DNA from: Kibdelosporangium banguiense
Lineage (GTDB): Bacteria > Actinomycetota > Actinomycetes > Mycobacteriales > Pseudonocardiaceae
Direction: 5' to 3'
DNA length: 64,000 nt
Assembly (NCBI RefSeq): GCF_017876405.1
Contig: NZ_JAGINW010000001.1
Location: 12,289,203 to 12,353,202 of the forward strand
Positions 47,476 to 56,878 of this stretch are shown one piece after another; position 1 is the first letter of the stretch; the number at the start of each line of letters is the position of its first letter. Below the pieces are notes generated by a model that ran no database searches, was not told the DNA's origin, and saw nothing but the letters and a program-made list of their open reading frames with translations. The translations under genes and the position numbers were made by a program.

Positions 47476-50400
47476 ATGCGGTTCGATGTGCTCGGTCCGC
47501 TCACGGTGCGGACTGAGGCCGGGGCACCTGTCACCGTCCCTGGGGTCAAGGTGCGTGCCCTGCTGGCTGTCCTGCTCGTACACCGTGGTGAACCGGTCTC
47601 CGCGGACAAGCTGATCGACGAACTGTGGGGAGACGACCCACCGCGTAACGCTCCGGGCGCGTTGCAGGTCAAGGTGTCGCAACTGCGCAAAGCACTGGGT
47701 GGCCGGGAGCTTGTCGTCTCCCGGCCGTCGGGCTATGTGCTGGCAGTCGGTCCGGAGGCGGTCGACGCTGACATGTTCGCCCGTCTGATCGCTGACAAAC
47801 GTCCTTCGGAGGCACTGAAACTCTGGCGTGGGCCTGCCTTCGCGGACTTCGCCGACGAGCCGTTCGCCCGTGAGGCGATCATGCAACTGAACGAGCTACG
47901 GCTGTCCGCGTTCGAGGATCATGCTGAAGCACAGCTTGAGCTCGGCCAGCACAGCGCGCTCGTTGGTGAGCTGGCCCGGTTGGTGGAGCAGAACCCGTTG
48001 CGGGAGCGGCTATCCGGCGCGTTGATGCGAGCGTTGTACCGATCTGGCAGGCAAGCCGAGGCGCTGGAGCACTACCGCGTGCTCAGCGAACGGCTCTCCG
48101 AGGAGCTCGGGGTGGATCCCAGTCCGGACCTCGCCCGGTTGTACCAGGCGATCCTGCGTCAGGATTCAGCGCTCGGCGGGCCGGTTGGATCGAACCTGGC
48201 CGCGCCCGTGGCCGACCTGATCGGCCGGGCGGAGGCGGTCGCCGAGGTGCATCGCCTGCTTGGCACAGCCCGGTTGGTGACACTCACCGGCGTTGGCGGT
48301 GTGGGCAAAACCCAACTCGCGCTTGAGTCCGCGCGTCACCGGGACAACGCACGCATGGTCGAGCTGGCTGGGTTCGACCGCGTCGGCGCGACGCCCGACT
48401 CGCTGGCGGAGCTCGTGAGCTCGGCACTCGGCATCCGCGACGACGCCACGTCGCCAGGCGACGCCGGATCCGCTGAGCAGCTCGCGGAAGCCTTACGGCC
48501 CAAGCAAATGCTGCTCGTGCTGGACAACTGCGAGCATCTGATCGAACCTGTGGCCGAGCTGACCGAGCTGCTGCTGAGGTCCGCGCCCGCCTTGACCGTG
48601 CTTGCCACAAGTCGTGAACCGCTTGGTATCGCAGGAGAACAGCTCTGCCCAGTCGCGCCGCTGGCCCTGCCCGAGGATGACATTCATCAGTCTCCAGCGG
48701 TGCAACTGTTTGCCGCACGTGCCGCCGCGCTCACGCCGAGCTTCACGATCACGCCCGACAATGCGCTCGCCATCGCCGCCATCTGCCGACGGCTTGACGG
48801 CCTTCCGTTGGCACTCGAAATCGCCGCCACTCGGGTCCGTGTCCTGGGCGTACACGACCTCGCGTTCCGGCTGGAGGACAGATTCCGGGTGTTGACCAGC
48901 GGGCACCGGACCGCGCCCGCACGCCAGCAGACGCTCCGTGCGATGATCGACTGGAGCTGGGATCTGTTGTCCCCCAACGAACGCGCGGTGCTGCGACGGT
49001 TGGCGGTGCACGCCGAAGGCTGCACTCTCAGCTCGGCTGAGGCCGTCTGCGCCGGAGCGGGTGACGTGCTCGACTTGTTGGCTCGTCTGGTGGACCGCTC
49101 GCTCGTGATCACGACCGAGAGCGCTGCAGGCGTCCGCTATCGGCTGCTGGAGACCGTCGCCGCCTATTGCCGTGAGCGCCTGGTTGAGGCGGGCGAGGAG
49201 GCCGACGTGCGGCACGCGCATGCCTGTTACTACGTGGAACTCGCCGAACAAGCCGATGGCCAGTTGCGTGGGCATGATCAGCGGCTGTGGCTGGAGAGAC
49301 TCGACGCGGAGGCAGGCAACTTCCGTGCCGCACTGGCCACAGTGGTCCGTGAGAACGCCGCCGGACTCGGGCTGCGGCTGGTCAATGCTTTGTCCTGGTA
49401 CTGGTTCCTGCGAGGCAGGTACCAGGAAGCGCATCGGGCCATCACGAACGTCTTGTCGATCGACGCGCCCGCCGCTGAGCGAGCCGTCGCACAGACTTGG
49501 CAGATCGTGATCGCTTTCCTGAAGGGCAGCGAGAACGCGCCTTTGGAGCACGCTGTCCTCGGTCTGCACGACGATCCGGCGGCGCTGGCTCGTGCGCAGT
49601 GGTTGCTCGGTTTCGTCGGGCGTTCCGGCTCACCGGACGCCGCGGCGCGGATGATTTCCCAAGCCCTGCCGGTGTTCCGGTCACTCGGCGACCAATGGGG
49701 ACTCGCCGCTGGACTGGGCACGCTCGCCGCTATCGCACTGATGCGCGGTGACCTCGCCGCGGCCAGGCGGGACGCCACCGCGGCCATGGAGTTGTTCGGC
49801 GAACTGGGTGACCGGTGGGGGCGGATCCAGACCACGGAGATCCTCGGACAGCTGGCCGAGATCGCCGGGGACCAGCAGACGTCCGGCCAGGTGCAACGTG
49901 AGGCGTTGCACCTGGCCGAAGAGTTGGAGCTCTGGCCGTTCGTCGCGCAACAGCTGTCCCGGATGGGCCGGCACGCCCTGCTCGTCGAGGATCACGCGGC
50001 AGCCAGCGAATTCCTCGAACGGGCACTGCGCGTGGCCGAGGCGCATTCCTACGAAGCAGGCATCAACCTCGCCCGAGGCGGTCTGGCGATGCTGGCCCGT
50101 CGGCAAGGCCGGTTCGAAGCCGCGGAAGAGCTGCTCCGTTTGCTGCTGGAGTGGGAGCGCCGGATCAACTACGCACCCGGCATCGCTTTCGGGCTGACCG
50201 AACTCGGCTTCAACGCCGAGCAGCGAGGTGACGCGTCCACGGCACTGGCCTTGCACAGCGAAGCACTCTCGACCGCTCAGGCAACCGGCGACCCACGAGC
50301 GATTGCGCACGCGATGGAAGGTTTGGCAGGCGTGCATGTCCTGACCGGAGACCACACTCGTGCCGCGCAACTGCTCGACGCAGCTGCCGCGGCGCGCGAG

Positions 50401-50511
50401 TCTGTCGGCTTCCCGCTGCCCGCGGCCGAACGCGGCGATGTGGACCGAATCACAGCTTCGATACGTGCCGCGCTCGGCACCGGGAATAAAGCGGAGCCAC
50501 CCGCCGTTTAG
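47476..50511 (+). CDS. AfsR/SARP-family regulator with NB-ARC and TPR domains
   Basis: A 1011-residue regulator in the AfsR order: OmpR-type winged helix at 1-95 (MRFDVLGPLTVRTEAGAPVT, ISQLRK-like VSQLRKALGG), BTAD at about 95-240, an NB-ARC NTPase with P-loop LTGVGGVGKTQLALE near 270-280 and Walker B KQMLLVLDNCEHL, then a winged-helix and TPR-like repeats to the end. ATG 47476 has no ribosome site and a close -10, so it is probably leaderless. It may control the divergent FMN reductase and the downstream flavin oxidoreductase (6-base gap). Its trigger is unknown. Confidence 0.93.
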   Translation: MRFDVLGPLTVRTEAGAPVTVPGVKVRALLAVLLVHRGEPVSADKLIDELWGDDPPRNAPGALQVKVSQLRKALGGRELVVSRPSGYVLAVGPEAVDADMFARLIADKRPSEALKLWRGPAFADFADEPFAREAIMQLNELRLSAFEDHAEAQLELGQHSALVGELARLVEQNPLRERLSGALMRALYRSGRQAEALEHYRVLSERLSEELGVDPSPDLARLYQAILRQDSALGGPVGSNLAAPVADLIGRAEAVAEVHRLLGTARLVTLTGVGGVGKTQLALESARHRDNARMVELAGFDRVGATPDSLAELVSSALGIRDDATSPGDAGSAEQLAEALRPKQMLLVLDNCEHLIEPVAELTELLLRSAPALTVLATSREPLGIAGEQLCPVAPLALPEDDIHQSPAVQLFAARAAALTPSFTITPDNALAIAAICRRLDGLPLALEIAATRVRVLGVHDLAFRLEDRFRVLTSGHRTAPARQQTLRAMIDWSWDLLSPNERAVLRRLAVHAEGCTLSSAEAVCAGAGDVLDLLARLVDRSLVITTESAAGVRYRLLETVAAYCRERLVEAGEEADVRHAHACYYVELAEQADGQLRGHDQRLWLERLDAEAGNFRAALATVVRENAAGLGLRLVNALSWYWFLRGRYQEAHRAITNVLSIDAPAAERAVAQTWQIVIAFLKGSENAPLEHAVLGLHDDPAALARAQWLLGFVGRSGSPDAAARMISQALPVFRSLGDQWGLAAGLGTLAAIALMRGDLAAARRDATAAMELFGELGDRWGRIQTTEILGQLAEIAGDQQTSGQVQREALHLAEELELWPFVAQQLSRMGRHALLVEDHAAASEFLERALRVAEAHSYEAGINLARGGLAMLARRQGRFEAAEELLRLLLEWERRINYAPGIAFGLTELGFNAEQRGDASTALALHSEALSTAQATGDPRAIAHAMEGLAGVHVLTGDHTRAAQLLDAAAAARESVGFPLPAAERGDVDRITASIRAALGTGNKAEPPAV

Positions 50512-50517
50512 CCCGGT

Positions 50518-51507
50518 ATGGCCATCCCTTACTCCGTGCTCGACCTCGCCACCGTCGGCGAAGGCGCGACGTCGGCACAAGCCCTGCAGGACACGATCGA
50601 CCTGGCCCGCCGCACCGAGGACCTGGGCTACACGCGGTTCTGGGTGGCCGAACACCACAACATGCCCGGCATCGCCAGCTCGTCCCCGCCGGTGCTGATC
50701 GCGCACATCGCCGCCGCCACGTCCCGCATCCGGGTCGGCTCAGGCGGCGTAATGCTGCCCAACCATGCCCCACTGGTGGTCGCCGAGCAGTTCGGCATGC
50801 TCGAAGCCTTGCACCCCGGCCGAATCGACCTCGGTCTCGGCCGCGCACCCGGCACCGACCCGCGGACCGCGCAGGCCCTGCGCCGCTCCCCCGCGCCGTT
50901 GTCCGCCGACGACTTCCCCGAGCAGCTCAGCGAACTCATCTCGTACTTTTCGGTTGACCCACAAGGCATCGCGGCCATCCCCGCCGCCGGAAACCAGCCC
51001 CCGATCTGGCTCTTGGGCTCAAGTGGTTACAGCGCACAGCTTTCCGGCATGCTCGGCATGCCCTTCGCCTTCGCCCACCACTTCAGCGCGCAGAACACGT
51101 TGCCCGCCTTGGCCCTGTACCGCCAGAACTTCCGCCCGTCAGCCTCGCTGGAAAAGCCGTACGCCATGGTCGCCGCCTCCGTGATCTGCGCCGAAACCGA
51201 CGAACAGGCCCAATACCTGGCCGGCCCAGGCGCACTGTCCTTCCTCAAACTCCGTTCCGGCCGCCCAGGCCTGATCGCCACCCCAGAGGAAGCGGCCGCC
51301 TATCCGTACTCACCATTGGAGCGCCAGATCGTCGACGACCGCCTCGCCTCCCAAATCATCGGCAGCCCCGAAACCGTCGAACGCGGCATGGAAAAACTGC
51401 TCGCCGAAACCGAGGCCGACGAACTGATGATCGTCACCATGGTCCACAACGCCACCGACAGGCAACGTTCCTACGAACTCATCTCCAAGATCCGCGGCAT
51501 CCACTAG
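50518..51507 (+). CDS. Luciferase-like (MsnO8-type) flavin oxidoreductase
   Basis: A 329-residue LLM oxidoreductase: YSVLDLATVGEGATSAQALQ, GYTRFWVAEHHNMPGIASSS, RVGSGGVMLPNHAPLVVAEQ, FGMLEALHPGRIDLGLGRAPG. These match the FMN-dependent MsnO8/YhbW subgroup. It starts six bases after the SARP gene's stop, so the two are probably cotranscribed. The nearby NADPH-FMN reductase could supply reduced FMN. The substrate is unknown. Confidence 0.9.
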   Translation: MAIPYSVLDLATVGEGATSAQALQDTIDLARRTEDLGYTRFWVAEHHNMPGIASSSPPVLIAHIAAATSRIRVGSGGVMLPNHAPLVVAEQFGMLEALHPGRIDLGLGRAPGTDPRTAQALRRSPAPLSADDFPEQLSELISYFSVDPQGIAAIPAAGNQPPIWLLGSSGYSAQLSGMLGMPFAFAHHFSAQNTLPALALYRQNFRPSASLEKPYAMVAASVICAETDEQAQYLAGPGALSFLKLRSGRPGLIATPEEAAAYPYSPLERQIVDDRLASQIIGSPETVERGMEKLLAETEADELMIVTMVHNATDRQRSYELISKIRGIH

Positions 51508-51527
51508 ATCGATTAGATCGCCCGATC

Positions 51528-51598
51528 GAGTGATCCCAGTGCCAATTGGAACCGAATTGACCCAAATCCGCTCACAGTGAGGATTGGGCCGATCACTC
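51528..51598. promoter_or_regulatory. Nested inverted repeats before secretion-related operon
   Basis: GAGTGATC (51528-51535) and its complement GATCACTC (51591-51598) bracket a region with CCAATTGG and the near-palindrome CTCAC-A-GTGAG (51571-51581). The whole lies 40-110 bases before the GTG at 51640. It could end the upstream oxidoreductase transcript and regulate the downstream operon. Confidence 0.35.
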
Positions 51599-51639
51599 CT
51601 TGATACCGTGCCCCCGGGAGGCTTCGACGAGGGGGCCAC

Positions 51640-52047
51640 GTGTACATCGACAACGACGGCGACAGTGGCGAGATCACATGGGCCTCCATCGGCGAAAGCA
51701 TGGCGAACTTCGCCAGCATGGCCGCCGACGGCAGCTTCGAGGTGAACGCCGTCGGCGGCAAAGCCCTGCTCGGCGCGATCGGCAGAATGCAGGACTGGGT
51801 GGATGGCCAGAGTGGCGACCTGCGGTACCTGGAACAGGAACTGCCGTTGGGAACCAGCCATGCCGCACAGATCATGAAGCCTTATGTTCAGCAAGTCGCG
51901 ACCGACAAGCAGGGTTTCCTGACTGTTCTCCGGCAGTTCCGGGAATCGCTGACCAAGGCGGAGCAGGGAATTCGGACCGCCATGGCGAACTATCAAGCCA
52001 CCGAAGAAGCGAACGAATCGACGCTGTGCAAGGGTGGGCCGCAATGA
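51640..52047 (+). CDS. ESX/type VII secretion-associated small helical protein
   Basis: A 135-residue, largely helical protein. GTG 51640 has GAGGGGG upstream. Segments IGESMANFASMAADGSFEVN, KALLGAIGRMQDWVDGQSGD and QFRESLTKAEQGIRTAMANY resemble small WXG/PE-like proteins of Pseudonocardiales, though no classical WxG turn is present. It overlaps the next gene by ATGA and belongs with a DUF3558 lipoprotein and a Gly-rich PPE-like protein. It is probably a partner or substrate of an ESX-type secretion machine encoded elsewhere. Confidence 0.72.
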   Translation: MYIDNDGDSGEITWASIGESMANFASMAADGSFEVNAVGGKALLGAIGRMQDWVDGQSGDLRYLEQELPLGTSHAAQIMKPYVQQVATDKQGFLTVLRQFRESLTKAEQGIRTAMANYQATEEANESTLCKGGPQ

Positions 52048-52631
52048 AGAGAACCATCCATCACACGATCCTCCTGGTGGCTCTCCTCACAATGGGCTCA
52101 GTGTCATGTTCCAGTGAAACAAATGGCTCGCCAAGTGCCACCGACGCGACGTCCTCCGCCGCTCGGCCGACCCTGCCTGGCGGTGGCGGCAGCACGACTA
52201 CCGGTGCCAAGAGCACCGGCAACGGCACGAGCAGCCTGACCACGGACATCGACCCCTGCAACCTGCTCACCCCTGCCGACACTGCTTCGCTCAACGTGGC
52301 TCAGGGCAACCGCGAGGATTCGAGTTCCGGCACATCGCGCCGATGCGTGTGGACATCTGCCGGCTCCTTCACCATGGACGTGGCGATTTTCGATATTCGC
52401 GGGATCAAGGACGTCGTGGCCAGTGGGCAGATCCAGCAAATCCCCAAAATCGGCCGGCATGAGGCAGTCCAGTCATTCGGCGGTGTCGACTCGTGTGCGA
52501 TCAGCATGGCGATCACTGAAACTTCACGCGTGGACACCTCCGCAGCAGCGCACGGGGATGCTCAAAAGTCCTGTGAAACAGCACTGAAGGTGGCTCAGTT
52601 GGTTGAGCCCAGATTGCCGGGTGGGAGCTGA
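52044..52631 (+). CDS. DUF3558-type lipoprotein
   Basis: A 195-residue lipoprotein. The signal peptide MKRTIHHTILLVALLTMGSV ends in a lipobox VSC (Cys22). A Ser/Thr/Gly linker leads to a DUF3558 domain: IDPCNLLTPADTASLNVAQG, RRCVWTSAGSFTMDVAIF, ESCAI-like DSCAISMAITE, QKSCETALKVAQLVEPRLP. The Cys pairs would form disulfides outside the cell. DUF3558 proteins commonly travel with small ESX-like genes in Pseudonocardiales. ATG 52044 overlaps the previous stop. It is surface-anchored; its role is unknown. Confidence 0.9.
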   Translation: MKRTIHHTILLVALLTMGSVSCSSETNGSPSATDATSSAARPTLPGGGGSTTTGAKSTGNGTSSLTTDIDPCNLLTPADTASLNVAQGNREDSSSGTSRRCVWTSAGSFTMDVAIFDIRGIKDVVASGQIQQIPKIGRHEAVQSFGGVDSCAISMAITETSRVDTSAAAHGDAQKSCETALKVAQLVEPRLPGGS

Positions 52632-52637
52632 GTCGTC

Positions 52638-54098
52638 ATGGCGCCGAGGACGTCGGATACTCGCGGCGAGGTGCAGCAGCAGGTTGAGCACGATGTGGAC
52701 CGCGAGATCGAGAACAAGGGGACGTGGGCGAAGATCTTCGCCACGATCACGCGTGATCACACTGCTGGGGAGCGGGTCGACAATCAGATGGCGGATCAGG
52801 CGCGCGCCTTGCGGGAGGGTGTGGAAGTCAGGCCTGGGCCGGCTTTGCGGTGTTCGAACTATCAGGCCTGTTCGCATTCCGAGTTGCAGAAGATGGTTAC
52901 CGAGGATGTTGATCCTGGGGTTGTCGGCGATATGGGTGAGCTGTGGATCAATGCCGGCAACCGGATGTCGCAGTTTCAGATCGATGTCTCCAAGGCGATC
53001 CGCGGTAGTGAGGCTGACTGGCGCGGGAAGGGTGGCGATTCTGCCCGGAAGTTCATGGCGGATGTCGGGGACTGGGTCGGTCGGGCCGGGACGAGCGCTC
53101 AACTGGCGGGGACGCAGACCCAGCAGTACTCGGCGGCGCTGGCCAATGCCAAGAACAGCATGCCCGAGCCGGTCGCCTTCGATGTTGACCAGGCCAACGC
53201 CGACCTGAGCCGGACCACCGACCCGATTGCCTACATAACCAAGTACTCCTCCTACATGGCTAAGTACGAGCAGCAGCAGAACGCCCATCAGCAGGCGGTG
53301 CAGGTCCTCGGTATGTACGACGGCACGCTGGGTGGGTCGAGCACGATGCCTGCGTTCACGCCGCCGCCAGCGATGAGTGGGGACACCCCTGGTGAAGGCG
53401 GGACTCCTGGGGACGGGCGGATTCCCGGCGGTGGCAGCCCACCGATCCCTGGTGGGCCGGGCGGTATCGCCTCAGTCACAGGGAACGGACCTGGTCCGGG
53501 TGGGAGCGGCACAACAACTTCAGGAAGCACGGCTCCAGGCGACACAAGTCCGGGCGGAACGACTCCGGGCGGAACGGTTCCCGGGCCCCAAGGGCTCGGA
53601 ACCCAAGGGAGCGGGACCGGGACTCAAGGGGCCGGGCCAGGCGGTCGGCCAGGTGGATTTGGCAACCCCGGAGGCAACAACCCCGGAAGCGGCAACCTGA
53701 CTGGAGGCAGTTCGAGCGGAAGCAATCCTGGGGCCGGTTCGGGTGACAGTGGCTTGGGCGCCGGGTTTGTACCGGGCGGTGGCTCTGGGTTCGGCGGAGG
53801 TGCGGGCGGCGGGCGTGGTGGACTCGGATCCGGTGGCGGCGTGGGAGGGCCGGGAACGGGCAGCGGCCGTGGGGTGGGTGCGGGTGGTCAGGCGGGAACT
53901 GGTGGCTCCGGTGCCGAACAAGGGCGCGCAGGTGCGCGTGGTCCGGCAGGCGTGAGCGGTGTGGGTGGCATCGGTGCCGGGCGTGGACAAGGCGGCGAAG
54001 ATGACGAGCATCAGCGACCGTCCTATTTGGTCGAACCTGACCCGGACAGCATTTTCGGCAGTGACGAGATAACGACGCCACCTGTGATCGGCGGCTGA
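52638..54098 (+). CDS. PPE/WXG-like protein with long Gly-rich tail
   Basis: A 486-residue protein. Residues 1-235 are helical with a WxG-like turn (GSEADWRGKGGDSARKFMAD) and long amphipathic helices, as in PPE and LXG proteins of type VII secretion. Residues 240-455 are a low-complexity Gly/Ser/Pro/Thr region. The C-terminus (YLVEPDPDSIFGSDEITTPP, VIGG) is a conserved acidic tag seen in such proteins of this order, from memory. It is probably exported or cell-wall associated. ATG 52638 is six bases after the DUF3558 stop. The stop lies one base from a convergent gene. Confidence 0.85.
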   Translation: MAPRTSDTRGEVQQQVEHDVDREIENKGTWAKIFATITRDHTAGERVDNQMADQARALREGVEVRPGPALRCSNYQACSHSELQKMVTEDVDPGVVGDMGELWINAGNRMSQFQIDVSKAIRGSEADWRGKGGDSARKFMADVGDWVGRAGTSAQLAGTQTQQYSAALANAKNSMPEPVAFDVDQANADLSRTTDPIAYITKYSSYMAKYEQQQNAHQQAVQVLGMYDGTLGGSSTMPAFTPPPAMSGDTPGEGGTPGDGRIPGGGSPPIPGGPGGIASVTGNGPGPGGSGTTTSGSTAPGDTSPGGTTPGGTVPGPQGLGTQGSGTGTQGAGPGGRPGGFGNPGGNNPGSGNLTGGSSSGSNPGAGSGDSGLGAGFVPGGGSGFGGGAGGGRGGLGSGGGVGGPGTGSGRGVGAGGQAGTGGSGAEQGRAGARGPAGVSGVGGIGAGRGQGGEDDEHQRPSYLVEPDPDSIFGSDEITTPPVIGG

Positions 54099-54099
54099 A

Positions 54100-55656
54100 T
54101 CACGGCGGGCAGGCGGTGCCTGCGGCTGGGATTTTGCCTTCGATGAAGAAGGCGCGTACTGCGTCTGTCGCGCACGGGGACGAGCCTAGGGCGCCGTGGC
54201 CTGCGCCCTGCCAGGAGATCAGGACTGAGCTTGGGAGTTGCTGTGCTGTGCGTTCGGTGCCTGGTTGAGGGGTGACGGGGTCGCTGGCTGTGCTCAGGAC
54301 GACGATTGGGGGCAGGTTGCGGCCGCTCAGGGCGAGGGGTGGCTGCGCTGCGACTGACCAGGCGCTGCACAACACCAGGTTCTGGGCCATGACGCCGCCG
54401 AAGAGGGGGTAGCGGGAGCGCCAGTCCTTGGCTGTTGTGTTGAGACGCTCGAGGGCGAGCCGCGTTTTGGTGTCGTTGCAGCCGGTCACCAGGCCGACGT
54501 CGAGCATGGCTGGTTGGTCGCGGCTGTCGGCGATGATCGGCTGGATGTAGAAGCGCAAGGCGTTGCCGTCGCCTGCGCGGGCCTTGGCGATGGCGTCGGC
54601 GAGGGCGGGCCAGGCAGCGCGGTTGGCCAGGCCGACGAGGGTCGCGCGAGCCGCGGAGCCGGATGTCAGGACGGATTCTCCGGCGCTGGCCGGCCTGGAG
54701 CGCAGGCCGGCGAGTGTGTCGAGGAACGCCTGTTTCGGGTCGGGACCGAGTGGGCAACCGCGGGCGACACAGTCTTTGGCAAACTCCGCGAACGTTGCCT
54801 CGGCGCCGGTGGCGACGCCCTCCATGGTCACGAGCGAGTCGCCGCTCGGGTCGGGCAGGCCGTCGAACACCATCCGGCCGACTCGGTCGGGGAACCTGTC
54901 GCCGTACACGCCGAGTACCCGGGAGCCCTCGCCGACGCCGATCGCGTTCAGCCGCGGCACGCCCAGGCCTTCGCGGATCTTCTCCAGGTCGGCCGCGGTC
55001 CGCCAGGTGTCCATCGCGTAGAGCCGGTTCTCCAGGCCGGTGATGCACTGCTGGCCGGCCTTACGCACGGCGTCGAGCAGGTCTTCGAGGTCCTCGGCGG
55101 CCGGATCGGAGTTCACGATCTCGGTGCGGATGTCGTCCTGGATGCAGCGCACGGGTTCGGAGCCGGCGGAACCACGGCGGTCGACGCCGATCACCGAGAA
55201 CCTGGCCAGGAAGTCGGCCGGCAGCATCGAGGCCAGCCGGGCGGCCCGGACCGTGCCCGGCTCGCCCTGGATGTCGCTGACCACCAGCAGCGGGATCTTG
55301 CCCGTGCCCACCTTCAGCAGGCTCAGGAACAACCGGCCCCGGCCGGGCAGGCTCGGCGAGTCCAGCACGCTCATCACCTTCGTGCACTGGGTGTTCGGCT
55401 GTTCCGGCACGTTGTAGGTCGCCAGGCGGTTCTTGACGACCGGTTCGCATTCGTTCCAGGCGACGGTCGACCGGGCCGGATCCTCCAACGGGGGCAGCGG
55501 CAGCTTGGTGCCGGAGCTGACGGGCGGCTCGACCTGCTGCAGCGGGCCGTCGTTGACCACGATCGCCGGACGGTTCGACGGCGCCGCAGTGCACGCGGTG
55601 GTGATGGAGGCGACTGCCGCGAGCAGCACAATCCCCCGGCGCGACAAGGTGCCCAT
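54100..55656 (-). CDS. Alpha/beta-hydrolase-fold lipoprotein lacking the nucleophile Ser
   Basis: A 518-residue lipoprotein (lipobox TTAC, Cys22) of the tripeptidyl aminopeptidase (TAP)/SlpD fold. The family block DLEKIREGLGVPRLNAIGVG, EGSRVLGVYGDRFPDRV is clear. Where relatives read GVSYGT, this protein reads GVGEGS, with Gly at the nucleophile position (residue 242). The oxyanion HGGPG loop is also changed to DIQGEPG. The Asp (STASDPVTP) and His (GAGHGAL) of the triad and the C-terminal TAP-like domain remain. It is likely an inactive, surface-anchored binding protein. It is convergent with the type VII trio. Confidence 0.88.
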   Translation of the reverse strand: MGTLSRRGIVLLAAVASITTACTAAPSNRPAIVVNDGPLQQVEPPVSSGTKLPLPPLEDPARSTVAWNECEPVVKNRLATYNVPEQPNTQCTKVMSVLDSPSLPGRGRLFLSLLKVGTGKIPLLVVSDIQGEPGTVRAARLASMLPADFLARFSVIGVDRRGSAGSEPVRCIQDDIRTEIVNSDPAAEDLEDLLDAVRKAGQQCITGLENRLYAMDTWRTAADLEKIREGLGVPRLNAIGVGEGSRVLGVYGDRFPDRVGRMVFDGLPDPSGDSLVTMEGVATGAEATFAEFAKDCVARGCPLGPDPKQAFLDTLAGLRSRPASAGESVLTSGSAARATLVGLANRAAWPALADAIAKARAGDGNALRFYIQPIIADSRDQPAMLDVGLVTGCNDTKTRLALERLNTTAKDWRSRYPLFGGVMAQNLVLCSAWSVAAQPPLALSGRNLPPIVVLSTASDPVTPQPGTERTAQQLPSSVLISWQGAGHGALGSSPCATDAVRAFFIEGKIPAAGTACPP

Positions 55657-55734
55657 GCATCACACCCTGGCACGGCGTTCGTGAGACCCCGGTGAGGGTC
55701 GAGTGGTACCCGCGTCCCAGATTTTGGAAACAAT

Positions 55735-56682
55735 ATGACTTCGGCCCCGCTGATCGCCCACCATCCACGCATGGCCACCATGCACGTCGACCGGGTGGGG
55801 CGCGGCCCGTTTCCACGGTTCAACATCGGCGCTCTGGCCGGACGCACCCTAGGCGCGATCCCGCCGCCCGCCCAGGTGCTGGTCGGGATCATCAGCGTGC
55901 AGATCGGCGCGGCGATGGCCAAGCAACTGTTCGGAGCCGTGGGCAGCGCCGGCACGGTCGCGCTGCGGATTTTCTTCGCCGCGGCCGTTCTCCTGCTTGT
56001 GTGGCGACCGTCACTGCGGATGAACCGGCGCATGTGGGCCGTGGTTCTCGGTTACGGCCTCGTCCTCGGCTTGATGAACCTCTTGTTCTATCTGTCGCTG
56101 TCGCGCATCCCGCTGGGTATCGCGGTCACCGTGGAGTTCCTTGGCCCGTTGGCCATCGCGCTGGCCGGCTCCCGGCGTTGGCTGGACGCCTTGTGGGCCT
56201 TGCTCGCCGGCGGTGGCGTGGTTCTGTTGGCCGACGGTAGCGGCGATCTCGACATGCTCGGGCTGTTGTTCGCGCTGCTGGCCGGAGTCTGCTGGGGCAG
56301 CTACATCCTGCTGGGCTCCGCGCTGGGCAAGCAGAGCACCGAAGGCGACGGACTCGCCCTGGGTATGGCCGTCGCCGCGCTGGTCGTGGTTCCCGTTGGG
56401 GTGGTCGACAGCGGGACGGCGCTGCTCACTCCGTGGATCCTGGTGGTCGGGCTCGGTGTCGCGCTGCTGTCGTCGGTCGTCCCCTATTCGCTGGAGCTGG
56501 AGGCGTTGCGGCGAATCCCGCCGCGGGTCTTCGGTGTGCTGATGAGCATGGAGCCCGCAGTCGCCGCACTCGTCGGCCTGATCGTGCTCGGCGAGTCCTT
56601 GCAGGCCTTGCAATGGGTCGCCGTGCTGTGTGTGGTCGCCGCCTCGGCCGGGGCCACCTACAGCGCCCGGCCGGACGTCTGA
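55735..56682 (+). CDS. EamA/RhtA-like exporter
   Basis: A 315-residue drug/metabolite transporter with about ten transmembrane helices in two EamA repeats (IISVQIGAAMAKQLFGAVGS, RIPLGIAVTVEFLGPLAIAL, MSMEPAVAALVGLIVLGE). It resembles RhtA-type threonine/homoserine exporters, which use the proton gradient. The N-terminal 35 residues before the first helix are long, so a start at ATG 55771 is possible. It is divergent from the hydrolase-fold lipoprotein gene. The substrate is unknown; an amino acid or small metabolite is likely. Confidence 0.9.
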   Translation: MTSAPLIAHHPRMATMHVDRVGRGPFPRFNIGALAGRTLGAIPPPAQVLVGIISVQIGAAMAKQLFGAVGSAGTVALRIFFAAAVLLLVWRPSLRMNRRMWAVVLGYGLVLGLMNLLFYLSLSRIPLGIAVTVEFLGPLAIALAGSRRWLDALWALLAGGGVVLLADGSGDLDMLGLLFALLAGVCWGSYILLGSALGKQSTEGDGLALGMAVAALVVVPVGVVDSGTALLTPWILVVGLGVALLSSVVPYSLELEALRRIPPRVFGVLMSMEPAVAALVGLIVLGESLQALQWVAVLCVVAASAGATYSARPDV

Positions 56683-56814
56683 GCCGTTTCGACTTCGACG
56701 TCGCCCCTGCCCTTGGTCGTGCCGAAATCCGCCTGAGCCTCGGCCTCCCCGTGCACGACTTCAACTACGGAACGATCGCGACCCTGCCAACAGTTCCACC
56801 TGGGCAAGACGAAG

Positions 56815-56839
56815 CCGTGCGAATGGGCCGTTCGCACGG
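56815..56839. terminator. Bidirectional terminator hairpin
   Basis: Nine-base arms (CCGTGCGAA and its complement) around a seven-base loop, in the 196-base convergent gap between the EamA gene and the DUF6319-like gene. I see no gene in the rest of this gap. Confidence 0.55.
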
Positions 56840-56878
56840 ATTCACCCTGAAGCCGACAGGCACCAGGCCGAAGTCCAG

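Noticed and set aside
53340..54000. Tandem DNA repeat in the Gly-rich region
   Set aside because: The repetition comes from Gly/Ser/Pro codons of low-complexity protein. No exact DNA repeat unit is maintained.
56683..56878. Possible gene remnant after the EamA gene
   Set aside because: One frame reads a protein-like stretch (LGLPVHDFNYGTIATLP) but has no start, no neighbours and no recognisable family. Left as intergenic with a terminator.
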